Positions 32,922 to 42,099 of a stretch of 64,000 bases of DNA are shown piece after piece. The stretch's first letter is position 1. The number at the start of each line of letters is the position of its first letter. The notes under the pieces are model-generated. The model saw only the letters and a program-made list of their open reading frames with translations. It was not told the DNA's origin and made no database searches. Position numbers and translations under genes: made by a program. Source of the DNA: Dokdonia sinensis (GTDB taxonomy: Bacteria > Bacteroidota > Bacteroidia > Flavobacteriales > Flavobacteriaceae). The stretch spans positions 1 through 64,000 of the forward strand of contig NZ_REFV01000008.1 in NCBI RefSeq assembly GCF_003688895.1. The letters run 5' to 3'.

Positions 32922-34100
32922 ATGAAACCAGATCTTTTTGAAGCTCCAGATTATTATAATCTAGACGACTTACTTACTGAAGAACATAAACTAATACGTG
33001 ATACTGCTCGCGCTTGGGTAAAGCGTGATGTGTCACCCATTATAGAAGATGCTGCTCAAAAAGCAGAGTTCCCTAAATCCATCATACCAGGACTGGCAGA
33101 GATTGGAGCCTTTGGCCCATATATTCCGGAAGAATATGGTGGCGCCGGACTGGATCAAATTTCTTACGGTCTGATTATGCAAGAAATAGAACGTGGGGAT
33201 TCTGGAGTACGATCTACAGCATCTGTGCAATCCTCGCTAGTCATGTATCCTATCTGGAAATACGGAAGTGAGGAGCAACGCAAGAAGTTTTTACCTAAGC
33301 TTGCCTCTGGTGAGTTTATGGGATCATTTGGTCTTACGGAGCCTGATCACGGATCTAATCCTGGCGGAATGGTGACTAACTTTAAGGACAAAGGCGATCA
33401 CTACCTATTAAACGGTGCAAAACTTTGGATATCAAATAGCCCGTTTTGTGATGTGGCTGTGGTATGGGCAAAAAATGAAGAAGGTCGCATACACGGACTA
33501 ATTGTAGAGCGCGGGATGGAAGGTTTCTCTACTCCGGAAACGCACAATAAATGGTCTTTAAGAGCTAGTGCTACAGGAGAATTGATATTCCAAGATGTAA
33601 AAGTTCCCAAAGAAAATTTATTACCTAACAAATCTGGCCTTGGTGCACCTTTAGGATGCTTAGATAGCGCACGTTTTGGGATTGCCTGGGGAGCCATAGG
33701 CGCTGCGATGGATTGTTATGATACTGCATTACGTTATGCAAAGGAGCGTATCCAGTTTGGGAAGCCTATCGCCGCTTTCCAGCTACAACAAAAGAAACTC
33801 GCCGAAATGATTACAGAAATCACCAAGGCACAACTACTAGCTTTACGCTTAGGGCAACTCAAAAATGAAGATCGTGCAACTTCTGCACAAATCTCTATGG
33901 CAAAGCGTAACAATGTCGATATGGCAATAAAGATTGCCCGTGAGGCGCGTCAAATTCTAGGAGGAATGGGAATCACTGGCGAGTACAGCATTATGCGTCA
34001 TATGATGAACTTAGAAAGTGTTATTACCTACGAGGGTACTCACGATATACACTTACTTATTACGGGACTTGATATTACTGGAGAGAACGCTTTTAAGTAG
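32922..34100 (+). CDS. Acyl-CoA dehydrogenase, glutaryl-CoA dehydrogenase type
   Basis: A 392-residue flavoprotein of the acyl-CoA dehydrogenase family. GSFGLTEPDHGSNPGGM near residue 130 and the catalytic glutamate in SVITYEGTHDIHLLITG near 370 match glutaryl-CoA dehydrogenases, which oxidise and decarboxylate glutaryl-CoA to crotonyl-CoA in lysine and tryptophan breakdown. All regions expected for FAD and substrate binding are present. No pathway genes lie next to it. Related short- or branched-chain enzymes cannot be fully excluded. Confidence 0.85.
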   Translation: MKPDLFEAPDYYNLDDLLTEEHKLIRDTARAWVKRDVSPIIEDAAQKAEFPKSIIPGLAEIGAFGPYIPEEYGGAGLDQISYGLIMQEIERGDSGVRSTASVQSSLVMYPIWKYGSEEQRKKFLPKLASGEFMGSFGLTEPDHGSNPGGMVTNFKDKGDHYLLNGAKLWISNSPFCDVAVVWAKNEEGRIHGLIVERGMEGFSTPETHNKWSLRASATGELIFQDVKVPKENLLPNKSGLGAPLGCLDSARFGIAWGAIGAAMDCYDTALRYAKERIQFGKPIAAFQLQQKKLAEMITEITKAQLLALRLGQLKNEDRATSAQISMAKRNNVDMAIKIAREARQILGGMGITGEYSIMRHMMNLESVITYEGTHDIHLLITGLDITGENAFK

Positions 34101-34120
34101 TCTTGTGTAAATAGTACGGT

Positions 34121-34153
34121 AAATGGCTCCCTCTTCCCGATGGAGCCATTTTT
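34121..34153 (+). terminator. Intrinsic terminator of the acyl-CoA dehydrogenase gene
   Basis: AAATGGCTCC at 34121-34130 pairs with GGAGCCATTT at 34142-34151, and T bases follow. It lies 20 bases after the stop codon. Confidence 0.85.
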
Positions 34154-34289
34154 ATTATCAAAAAAGTAGCACGGCAACTCGCGTTTTTCTGGATACAAAT
34201 TTTTGATTGTTATTCCGCTTTCGCGAAAGCGTAACTAACAATATTTTAAGTCGTTTCAAGGGTCTCGCTTTTTTTGCAGATATTTATAT

Positions 34290-35186
34290 ATGAATTCTAA
34301 GCAACGATTAGATCGAGCATATAGAGAAGCTAAGGTGGTAAACTTTAGCGATTCCGATAAATTCGTTTTCTTTTCTGACTGCCATCGCGGCGATAAAAGC
34401 TTTGCCGATGATTTTGCCCGCAATGACAATATTTACTTTCACGCGCTGAAGCATTATTACAAGGAGGGGTTTACCTATTGCGAATTAGGTGATGGCGACG
34501 AACTCTGGGAGAACCGATCGTTTGAGAGTATACTTATGGCGCATAAGAATGTGTATGCGTTGCTTCAAAAATTCCATTTTGAAGACAGATTGCATTTAAT
34601 GTGGGGCAATCACGATATGGTATATCGCGATCCCGCATTTGTTCAGAAACAGCTTTCTACCTATTTTGATCCTAAGGATGGACGGGAAGAAGTGCTTTTT
34701 AAGAATCTCGAATATCACGAAGCTGTAATTCTTAAACATTGCGATACGGGTCAAGAGCTTTTTTTATGTCACGGTCATCAGGCTGACTGGATGAATTATC
34801 ACGGGTGGCGCTTTAACCGTTTTCTTGTACGCGCCTTGTGGCACCCTTTGCAAATCTTTGGTATTTCTGACCCAACGAGTCCTGCAAAAAATTATAAAGA
34901 ACTCATTAAAGTTGAACGGCGTGTGAAGAAATGGATTACAGATAACAATAATATAATTACCATCATAGGGCACACGCACAGACCTAGATTTCCGGAGCCA
35001 GGCGAAATTGCTTTTTTTAATGATGGAAGCTGTGTTCACCCTCGTAGCATTACTGGCCTAGAAATAGAGAATGGCGCCATAAGCCTTGTCAAATGGCAAA
35101 TTTCCACTAGTGATGACGGGTATTTACAAGTAGTAAGAGTTTTGTTAGAAGGCCCTAGACCATTAATTGAATATAAAACTACCTAG
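34290..35186 (+). CDS. Metallophosphoesterase
   Basis: A 298-residue calcineurin-like phosphoesterase. The metal-binding motifs appear in order: FFSDCHRGDKSF near residue 28, ELGDGDELWENRSF near 65, LMWGNHDMVYRD near 105, FLCHGHQADW near 160 and IIGHTHRPRFPEPG near 225. The plan resembles UDP-2,3-diacylglucosamine hydrolase relatives (LpxH-like) but the substrate is not evident; lipid A processing is one option. There is no signal peptide. It is convergent with the next unknown gene, with only one base between the stops. Confidence 0.85.
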   Translation: MNSKQRLDRAYREAKVVNFSDSDKFVFFSDCHRGDKSFADDFARNDNIYFHALKHYYKEGFTYCELGDGDELWENRSFESILMAHKNVYALLQKFHFEDRLHLMWGNHDMVYRDPAFVQKQLSTYFDPKDGREEVLFKNLEYHEAVILKHCDTGQELFLCHGHQADWMNYHGWRFNRFLVRALWHPLQIFGISDPTSPAKNYKELIKVERRVKKWITDNNNIITIIGHTHRPRFPEPGEIAFFNDGSCVHPRSITGLEIENGAISLVKWQISTSDDGYLQVVRVLLEGPRPLIEYKTT

Positions 35187-35187
35187 A

Positions 35188-35757
35188 TTAAAACCCAAAC
35201 TCTTCCTCCATTGTTATTGTACACGAAGTATCAAGATCTATAGGCAAACCATCTTCTATCATCCAGTGCTCATCTAAAAGTGACGCGTAACAAATCACAA
35301 TCTTCAAGTCTCGAACGCGCTTTTCAAGTATTCGAGTTTCTGTGGTCCATTTGAGAAATATAAGATTTACTTCCTCCCCTGGGGTAATCATTTGCCTTCT
35401 TATATTTCCTGCTGTATTTATAATACTATAGTCAATCCCTTGTGCTTCTGGCATCACCGTTTGCAAGACATCAAACCAGTCTCTAAAATACAATGTGTCA
35501 TTTGCCACTTTATAAGAATCAATTTTAGCCAGACCATTACCGCTATTTTTAAGTATATAGCCAAAACCTTCACTATTATATGACATGCCGACCGTAAGGT
35601 ATGGATACATAGACGCTTTTTGCTGTGTGCGCATTATACGCATCTCCTGTACTGATATGAGTAGTGCACAAGCACTTATAAAAAGGGCACTGCCTGCTAC
35701 AATAAGGTTTGTATTACCTTTCTTCCCTAAGTTTTTTAAACGCTGTAATAATTTCAT
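35188..35757 (-). CDS. Hypothetical membrane-anchored protein
   Basis: I do not recognise this 189-residue protein. It has one N-terminal transmembrane segment (TNLIVAGSALFISACALLISVQEM) followed by a soluble domain, beta-rich by composition, that would face the periplasm. Its start codon shares a base with the stop of the upstream GIN-domain gene (TAATG), so the two are translated together and perhaps act together. Confidence 0.55.
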   Translation of the reverse strand: MKLLQRLKNLGKKGNTNLIVAGSALFISACALLISVQEMRIMRTQQKASMYPYLTVGMSYNSEGFGYILKNSGNGLAKIDSYKVANDTLYFRDWFDVLQTVMPEAQGIDYSIINTAGNIRRQMITPGEEVNLIFLKWTTETRILEKRVRDLKIVICYASLLDEHWMIEDGLPIDLDTSCTITMEEEFGF

Positions 35758-36638
35758 TAGTCCTTAAATAATTTAATAGTTTTACCTTCATCTGCAGCAG
35801 TAATGGTCAGTAGATGTTTTTTAAGACCTATTGAATTAACCTTATAAATCTTCGTTCCTACGGTCCAACGCTCCTTTTTTGAAGCCCCAGGCATCATAGG
35901 AAAACCGTAAACAAAATAACTTCTATCTTGCTTAGGCCCTTTTACTGAAAAATGATTACGGTTAAAAGAGTTATTCTTAATTTTAATATTGATGTATCTT
36001 GCTTTTGCAAAGGTGCTCTTAGCATCACCGCTCAAGGTATTTGTATCTCCATTGATCTTTGCGGGTTCTCGTACGAGTTCAAGACGAGCATCTTTATCTA
36101 GTTTACTTTCTACAAGATCCGTAGCGTTTACAATGGCCTTTCCATTACCCCAAATATTTACAGTCGCCTGTTCCACCTCCAATTTTGATGCATCTACGGT
36201 TCCATTTTCTGCACTTATTCCTACACTAAAGGCTTTTCCTGAAACTATTATTTTACCATTGATTGCCATTAAATCAATAGTATTTTTATTTATATTTTTG
36301 AGTAGTACGGTCTCGTTCACCCCCACTTGTAGTCGCTCAAGATTGCTAGCACCTATTGTAATTTTTATGCGCGCCGAGGGCTGTATCCATTCTAACTGTG
36401 TAAGTTTAAGTACTCCATCAACAATCTCTTTATCGATGAGCTCTTGAAGGTTACTATCTGTAGTAATCACCATTTGGTTAGATGCACGTTGATCTATAGT
36501 GACATTTGCATACAGCCCCATTTCGATAGCGACTAATCCTTTTGTATCTATAGTCGTGGTTGTAATTTCTTTATTTCCTTTAACTTGAGCAAGTGAAGTC
36601 ATCCCGACAAACACTAGTAATACGGTAATATATTTCAT
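35757..36638 (-). CDS. GIN-domain (DUF2807) secreted protein
   Basis: A 293-residue secreted protein with signal peptide ITVLLVFVGMTSLAQ. The central part is a right-handed beta-helix-like GIN domain (IEMGLYANVTIDQRASNQMVI; GNGKAIVNATDLVES) typical of auto-transporter adhesin-head-like proteins of Bacteroidota. The C-terminal part has a separate unrecognised domain. GIN proteins are often near membrane-anchored regulators; here it is coupled to a small membrane-anchored protein. The function is unknown. Confidence 0.75.
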   Translation of the reverse strand: MKYITVLLVFVGMTSLAQVKGNKEITTTTIDTKGLVAIEMGLYANVTIDQRASNQMVITTDSNLQELIDKEIVDGVLKLTQLEWIQPSARIKITIGASNLERLQVGVNETVLLKNINKNTIDLMAINGKIIVSGKAFSVGISAENGTVDASKLEVEQATVNIWGNGKAIVNATDLVESKLDKDARLELVREPAKINGDTNTLSGDAKSTFAKARYINIKIKNNSFNRNHFSVKGPKQDRSYFVYGFPMMPGASKKERWTVGTKIYKVNSIGLKKHLLTITAADEGKTIKLFKD

Positions 36639-36679
36639 AATATTCTGTTTTAAGTTCGTTTATGTGACAGTGGATACTT

Positions 36680-37072
36680 TTATTTTAATTTATTTGTCTG
36701 GATCCCATTTGGGTCGTTAAACACCGCTTCATAGATTACGGTTTCTGGTTCATACTTCATTTGAATTTGTCTATTCTTCTGATTTTCTAATTCATATTCT
36801 CCGTTATGTATAAATTTGAATTCGGCTGTGTTCTGAGCAGTTTCCTTACTTATGGTAACTTCATAAACACCATCCTTATCATCATCTGTAAGTGGTATTT
36901 CCTGTTCCCAAGATGGGCTTGTAAATTGACCTTTTAGTCCAACGTTTCCTAGAGGCATAACCGCAGTCATATCTATTCTAAAAGTGACTATTTTCATATG
37001 CTGTTTCTGTACGCAACTCGCACATAAAAGAAGTAAAATGGCAAAAGAGGATAGTTTTTTAATACGTTTCAT
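36680..37072 (-). CDS. Lipoprotein with a starch-binding (CBM20/Ig-like) type fold
   Basis: A 130-residue lipoprotein with lipobox ILLLLCASCVQ near residue 20. The rest (VTFRIDMTAVMPLGNVGLKG; WEQEIPLTDDDKDGVYEVTI; AEFKFIHNGEYELENQ) has the look of a small beta-sandwich like the glycogen or starch-binding modules found beside esterases and amylases. No catalytic domain is present. It lies four bases before the DoxX gene's stop on the same strand, so the genes are probably co-transcribed. Confidence 0.55.
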   Translation of the reverse strand: MKRIKKLSSFAILLLLCASCVQKQHMKIVTFRIDMTAVMPLGNVGLKGQFTSPSWEQEIPLTDDDKDGVYEVTISKETAQNTAEFKFIHNGEYELENQKNRQIQMKYEPETVIYEAVFNDPNGIQTNKLK

Positions 37073-37076
37073 TGTT

Positions 37077-37565
37077 TTAAGATTTAAGTTTTTTTGATAG
37101 TAAGTAATCTAGTCCAAATCGCCCAGACCCTAGATATAGGTGAAAAATAGCAACCCATAGAAAGCTCATTGCTGGAAGTATTGCCCAAGTACCTTGATTC
37201 CATTTTTGAAGAAAAATGGCAACAAGCATTGTACAGACAATTAAGAATGCAGTAATACGTGTTTTAAGACCTAGGGCAAATAAGATTCCGCCCACTGCCT
37301 CGCTAAAAGCACCCATCCACGCAAAAAATACAGGCATAACAGCAAAGATGCCACCGTAAGCTGCTACGTCTTCTGGAAACCAGGCTGATACTTCAAAAAG
37401 TGGGAGATTTTGACTTTCTGGTGTCCACGGCATCCCGAATTTCCCAGAGCCAAATTCTAGAGATAGCAGCATCCCACATATAAAACGGACACTTGCAAAA
37501 GTAAGATCTGCAAACCAGTGGTTTTGTAAAACTGGTGTGATTAAAATAGAGAGAAACTTTTTCAT
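37077..37565 (-). CDS. DoxX-family membrane protein
   Basis: A 162-residue membrane protein of the DoxX family. It has four hydrophobic segments and the family blocks ASVRFICGMLLSLEFGSGKFG and GAFSEAVGGILFALGLKTRI. DoxX proteins are linked to quinone-dependent oxidation and redox balance, but most have no proven substrate. The ATG at 37565 is preferred: an ATG at 37625 would add a cysteine-rich 20-residue segment not typical for the family. An AraC-type regulator is encoded just upstream and may control it. Confidence 0.8.
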   Translation of the reverse strand: MKKFLSILITPVLQNHWFADLTFASVRFICGMLLSLEFGSGKFGMPWTPESQNLPLFEVSAWFPEDVAAYGGIFAVMPVFFAWMGAFSEAVGGILFALGLKTRITAFLIVCTMLVAIFLQKWNQGTWAILPAMSFLWVAIFHLYLGSGRFGLDYLLSKKLKS

Positions 37566-37728
37566 TGTTGTTATTTTGATTTGACAGGACAAATGTGGCA
37601 AACAACAACAAGTCTCACGACCCAAGGTGTCGCGAGTCGTCTCAAATACGATTTGAGCCGTCCTAAAGTAGTCTAAGCAGTTCTCTTTTAAAAAAAACTA
37701 ATTGGCGTAAAACCAATGAAAACAGCGA

Positions 37729-38919
37729 CTAAGAATGTGTACGAGCATATTCTGATGGAGAGAGATGTGTAAGCTTCTTAAACACACGATTAAAAGTGGC
37801 TTTACTGTTAAAACCACAGTTTAATGCAATACCTAGCAACGAGAGTTGCTCCTGTTTTCCTTCGGCGAGCATTTGTTTTACCGCTTCTACTCGATATCCA
37901 TTTACAAAGTCATTGAAGTTTTTACCCAATCCTGAGTTAATGATTTCAGAAAGTTCTGCACGAGAAAGGTTAAGCTTTCGCGAAAGCGTAATAAGATTTA
38001 TTTCTGCATCTAGATAGGGTTTTTCTGCCTCCATAAAACTTGTGACACTCTCTACTTTTTCCCTCATTTGTGGGCTATTGTCGTCCTGGACTAATTGAGA
38101 CCTTGAGGTATTGAAATTCAGACTACCGTCAAAACTAAGACCAAGCAACTTGTCAGTATTTGTAAAATAGCCTTTTACACCTATGTAAATGATCGCTAGT
38201 GCATTAAGAAATTGCAGCCACCAGCGCTGTGTCCAGCTTAGATCTGTTATAGCAACATCAACTATAGTTTGTAGTAACCCATAGACAAAAAGAGCCGTAT
38301 AAATGAATAAGAAATTACGTATCCAATTAAGTTCTAAATCATAGGCATTAGAAAAATACTGTTGGATATTTTTACGGTAAGCGTAATACAATTGAAAGGT
38401 AAGCACTAAGTAAACTACTTCCTGAATGTAGGTAAAAGCAGTTACAAAAGGGTCAAGATACTTCCATTGAAAATTCTCCACGAGATAGCCATTTTGAGTA
38501 CTGGCAAAACCAGGCAAACTAGCATCATAAATAAGGATAAATAGTTTTATAAAAACGTATACAACCCCTGGAATGAAGTGCAAAATATCCTTGCGTTTAA
38601 AGCGAAAGTCAGATATTGTGATGCTGCGCACGTAGAAATAAATGAAGGGCACAAAAAACAGACTCAGGCTAATCAAATAATAATTAATCTTTGTATTGCG
38701 AAAGGTATCGTACCAGTCCATAAAACCTATGGTATAGGTTGTGCGGTGATAGCAAACTATAAAGAGAATAACGGCTAGCAAGAGGTAAGAAATACTTTTC
38801 TCTTTCCTATACTTATGAAGTAATAGAAATGCAAATATTAAACCTTGAAGCACTAAGACGAGAAGCGGAGTGCTATAGATATTAAAATTAGGAAATTCTA
38901 TGAGTAAAGAAAATATCAT
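37729..38919 (-). CDS. Membrane-bound AraC-family transcriptional regulator
   Basis: A 396-residue protein with about seven hydrophobic segments in the first 260 residues (for example PLLVLVLQGLIFAFLLLH; LISLSLFFVPFIYFYV) and an AraC-type double helix-turn-helix at the C-terminus (INLITLSRKLNLSRAELSEI; LSLLGIALNCGFNSKATFNR; HLSPSEYART). The layout is that of membrane-bound one-component sensors common in Bacteroidota. The inducing signal is unknown. It is upstream of the DoxX gene on the same strand. The host palindrome at 37976 is in the first DNA-binding helix as LSRK. Confidence 0.85.
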   Translation of the reverse strand: MIFSLLIEFPNFNIYSTPLLVLVLQGLIFAFLLLHKYRKEKSISYLLLAVILFIVCYHRTTYTIGFMDWYDTFRNTKINYYLISLSLFFVPFIYFYVRSITISDFRFKRKDILHFIPGVVYVFIKLFILIYDASLPGFASTQNGYLVENFQWKYLDPFVTAFTYIQEVVYLVLTFQLYYAYRKNIQQYFSNAYDLELNWIRNFLFIYTALFVYGLLQTIVDVAITDLSWTQRWWLQFLNALAIIYIGVKGYFTNTDKLLGLSFDGSLNFNTSRSQLVQDDNSPQMREKVESVTSFMEAEKPYLDAEINLITLSRKLNLSRAELSEIINSGLGKNFNDFVNGYRVEAVKQMLAEGKQEQLSLLGIALNCGFNSKATFNRVFKKLTHLSPSEYARTHS

Positions 38920-38995
38920 TACTCAAATGTACTCAAAACAGATACTAGAATGAAAAAGTTACTGATGATAGCCTAAAATATCCTAGATGCGTGGA

Positions 38996-40141
38996 TTAAG
39001 TCATTTCTTTATCTTGTGCTCTAGTCATACGAAAACTAGATATAGAAGTTGAGGCCTTTTTACGCAGCTCCCTCTCCTCTAACTCTTTAGTCACTAATCT
39101 CGTTTGAATATCGTGCATATTTTTAGTCATACGCATCATCTTAAGTTGTCGGGAGATAAGAAATATGATTAGAACAAAACCTACACCTACAAGAATATAA
39201 ATAATGTTAAGATACTTCGCTTTTTCAGATAAATATGTAAGCTCTTTTTCTTTTCTGGATAGATCAAAATTGAGCTTAAGTTTTTCTTTATTATTAAGTT
39301 CTCTTGCCGCATTGAGGCTGTCCTTATAAACAACAAAGCGCTCATAGTGATTGATTGCCAAGGCATAATTTTCTCTGACCACATTTATTTTATACAGCAA
39401 CTCAGAGGCCTCTGAGATATTTTTAATATTTTTTTCTTCTTGAGCACCTTTAAGTCCTAGTTTTCCCTGCTTTTCGGCAGCGGTGATACTGTCTAAAGCC
39501 AATAATGTATTCCCGTAGTAAATGTTTCCAGCTGAGAATTGCACGCCTTTTTCCTTCATTAGCTCTAAGGCGTACTCAAGGTGAACTTTAGAATCTAGAT
39601 ACTTATCTAACTTATACTCCGATTCACCTACATTGAGATAATCTATAATCATACCTATCGTATCATTCTGGGCAATTGATATTTTAATAGCCTTCTGATA
39701 ATAATCAATAGCCTCATTGTATTGCTTCTTATTGAAATACATCGCAGCAATACTACTATTCACTACACTTAAATTAACAGGATCATCCAAGATGTAAAAT
39801 AATGACTGCGCCTCCAGATAATTTTCAAGTGCGCCACCATAATCTCCAAGCACGTCTTGTATCATTCCAAAATTAAAATAAGATCTGGCGATTTCTTTAG
39901 TGATATTGTGCTCCTTAGCCAAGGTCATCGCCTTCTCATTGTAGAAGTAGGAGCTATCATAGTAAACCTGAGAATCATAAAATTCCTCAGAAATAGTCGC
40001 ATATATATTCACTTGTCGTTTAGGAGGATGATTCTCTTTTAAAAGTAGTCTGAGACTGTCAATTTTTGAATTTTGACATAGAGCAATGTTAGAAACGAGA
40101 AGTAAGCCTATCATAAATAGGCTAGATTTAATTGGGGGCAT
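38996..40141 (-). CDS. Tetratricopeptide-repeat membrane protein, possibly C-terminally truncated
   Basis: A 381-residue protein: signal peptide (LFMIGLLLVSNIALCQ), about five tetratricopeptide repeats (EIARSYFNFGMIQDVLGDYGGALENYL and following), one membrane segment (IIYILVGVGFVLIIFLI) and a short cytoplasmic coiled tail. Bacteroidota have many such proteins, in which the tail normally continues into a histidine kinase or LuxR-type DNA-binding domain; here it stops 60 residues after the membrane segment. It may be truncated or may pass signals by protein contact. Confidence 0.75.
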   Translation of the reverse strand: MPPIKSSLFMIGLLLVSNIALCQNSKIDSLRLLLKENHPPKRQVNIYATISEEFYDSQVYYDSSYFYNEKAMTLAKEHNITKEIARSYFNFGMIQDVLGDYGGALENYLEAQSLFYILDDPVNLSVVNSSIAAMYFNKKQYNEAIDYYQKAIKISIAQNDTIGMIIDYLNVGESEYKLDKYLDSKVHLEYALELMKEKGVQFSAGNIYYGNTLLALDSITAAEKQGKLGLKGAQEEKNIKNISEASELLYKINVVRENYALAINHYERFVVYKDSLNAARELNNKEKLKLNFDLSRKEKELTYLSEKAKYLNIIYILVGVGFVLIIFLISRQLKMMRMTKNMHDIQTRLVTKELEERELRKKASTSISSFRMTRAQDKEMT

Positions 40142-40277
40142 TTTTAACTATTTAGGGGGTCGCAAGATAGCTTGTTTCTAACAAACTAGCAACAAGAAGG
40201 TTGACTATTTAAAAAGACAGTATTTACTTATTCAAAGCCAAAATTTAGAACATCCTATTAGGACTTTAATATTGCCA

Positions 40278-40607
40278 TTATTCCTCTGGAGCGAGGGTAA
40301 CTTTTAATCCTTCCATCTCTGGAGCGAGATGAATCTGGCAACCTAAGCGACTATTATCCTCCACATAGAAAGCCTCAGCCAGCATTGCCTCCTCATCATC
40401 ACCCATTTCTGGCAACTCGTGGTCGGACTCCACATAACATTGGCAGGAAGCACACATTGCCATACCGCCACAAACACCAATAGTCCCTTCTGGCGCGAGT
40501 TCATAAGAACGCACGATTTCCATAAGGTTCATATTCATATCTGTAGGAGCATCTACTTCGTGAGTGATGCCATCTCGATCTGTAATATGTATTTTTATAT
40601 CGGACAA
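40278..40607 (-). CDS. [2Fe-2S] ferredoxin
   Basis: A 109-residue plant/adrenodoxin-type ferredoxin. The cluster ligands are seen in GVCGGMAMCASCQCYVE (Cys-x5-Cys-x2-Cys) and a fourth Cys in RLGCQIHLAPEMEGL. It carries single electrons in the cytoplasm. Its neighbour encodes a thioredoxin-reductase-like ferredoxin-NADP reductase, the likely redox partner, and NifU and Mrp genes for cluster assembly follow upstream. All ligands are intact. Confidence 0.92.
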   Translation of the reverse strand: MSDIKIHITDRDGITHEVDAPTDMNMNLMEIVRSYELAPEGTIGVCGGMAMCASCQCYVESDHELPEMGDDEEAMLAEAFYVEDNSRLGCQIHLAPEMEGLKVTLAPEE

Positions 40608-40672
40608 ATGAGGTTAGAGGTTAATTTATGAATTGTTAAAAGTATATTCTTGGTTTCAGCTACTTATCAAAA

Positions 40673-41725
40673 TTAATCAATAGCTTTTACAACTGCCTTT
40701 GGTGCCTCTTTTTTAGAACCATCAAAGCCGGTGACGCCACCTACAGTTGTATACTTCATTACATAACGCTTGTCTGGAAAAATACGTTGATACGCACTCT
40801 GACACATTAATGTTGCCTCGTGGAAACCACAAAGAATGAGTTTTAGTTTTCCAGGATATGTATTTACATCGCCTATAGCATAGATGCCTGGGATATTGGT
40901 TTGATAATCGAGACTGTTATCTACCTTGATTGCATTTTTCTCTATTTCTAAGCCCCAGTCTGCGATGGGACCTAATTTAGGCGCCAGACCAAAAAGCGGA
41001 ATGAAATGATCGCATTCTAAATTGTAGACATCTGCACCTTGTTTGATGCTTACGCCTTCTACTTTTTCTTCGCCCACAATATCTATTACCTCACCTGGAG
41101 TTATAAGTTTGATTTTACCCTGATTTTTGAGTTCTTGAACTTTATCCACACTATCTAAAGCTCCTCTAAACTCGTTGCGTCTGTGCACCAGTGTTACCTG
41201 GCTGGCAATATCTGTCAGGAATATGCTCCAATCCAATGCGCTATCTCCTCCTCCTGCAATAACGACTTTCTTATCTCGATATAATTCTGGATTACGTATG
41301 ATGTACTCTACACCTTTATCCTCAAAGTCTGAAAGATTTGTAATAGGCGGTTTACGAGGTTCAAAACTGCCTAAGCCTCCTGCGATAGCCACAATGGGAG
41401 CGTGATGTCTTGTACCTTTGCTTGTTGTCACGATAAAGGAACCATCTTCTTGTTTTTCTATAGTCTCGGCACGTTCGCCTAGCGTAAAACCCGGTTGGAA
41501 CGGCTCAATTTGCTTCATAAGATTATCTACTAAGTCTCCCGCTAACACTTCAGGAAAAGCCGGAATATCGTAGATAGGCTTTTTGGGATATATTTCTGCA
41601 CACTGCCCCCCTGGTTGCGGCAAGGCATCTATCAAGTGACACTTAAGCTTTAATAATCCTGCTTCAAAAACGGCAAAAAGCCCCGTAGGACCCGCACCAA
41701 TTATAAGAATATCTGTCTTTATCAT
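40673..41725 (-). CDS. Ferredoxin-NADP reductase (thioredoxin-reductase-like type)
   Basis: A 350-residue FAD/NAD(P) oxidoreductase. The FAD motif DILIIGAGPTGLFAVFEAGL is at the start, a second dinucleotide motif KKVVIAGGGDSALDW near residue 155, and the C-terminal IPGIYAIGDVNTYPG near 290. The CxxC of thioredoxin reductase is absent, which fits ferredoxin-NADP reductase type 2. It transfers electrons between NADPH and ferredoxin, and a ferredoxin gene is directly downstream. The ATG at 41725 (MIKTDILIIG) is preferred over 41749. Confidence 0.9.
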   Translation of the reverse strand: MIKTDILIIGAGPTGLFAVFEAGLLKLKCHLIDALPQPGGQCAEIYPKKPIYDIPAFPEVLAGDLVDNLMKQIEPFQPGFTLGERAETIEKQEDGSFIVTTSKGTRHHAPIVAIAGGLGSFEPRKPPITNLSDFEDKGVEYIIRNPELYRDKKVVIAGGGDSALDWSIFLTDIASQVTLVHRRNEFRGALDSVDKVQELKNQGKIKLITPGEVIDIVGEEKVEGVSIKQGADVYNLECDHFIPLFGLAPKLGPIADWGLEIEKNAIKVDNSLDYQTNIPGIYAIGDVNTYPGKLKLILCGFHEATLMCQSAYQRIFPDKRYVMKYTTVGGVTGFDGSKKEAPKAVVKAID

Positions 41726-41853
41726 ATTCAATTTCCGCAAAGGCGGCAATTTTTTTATTGCTCACGTTGTCGTAAACAAAACTTTTAAACTTGGAACTCT
41801 AGAATTAAATTGCTAGTTACGCTTTCGCGAAAGCGTGCTCCTCAAAAACAACA

Positions 41854-42096
41854 CTATGCAACCACATTAATAACTTCATCAATTTGCGGAGCATACTTCT
41901 TAATCGTCATCTCAACACCACTTTTAAGCGTCATCTGATTTACCGAACAACCCACGCAAGCACCTTCTAGTTGCACTCGCACGACCTTTCCGTCATCTAT
42001 ACCTAGCAAGGAAATATCACCTCCATCACTCTGAAGAAATGGACGAATCTCATCGAGTGCGTCTTCCACCTTTTGGTTTAATTCCTGATCTGTCAT
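41854..42096 (-). CDS. NifU-like C-terminal-domain protein
   Basis: An 80-residue NifU C-terminal (Nfu) domain protein. The scaffold motif is VQLEGACVGCSVNQMTLKSGVEM, with the two cysteines that hold a [4Fe-4S] cluster for delivery to apo-proteins. It begins just after the Mrp-type ATPase gene ends (three bases between stop and start), so both act together in iron-sulfur cluster transfer. Length and motif are as expected. Confidence 0.93.
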   Translation of the reverse strand: MTDQELNQKVEDALDEIRPFLQSDGGDISLLGIDDGKVVRVQLEGACVGCSVNQMTLKSGVEMTIKKYAPQIDEVINVVA

Positions 42097-42099
42097 TTT

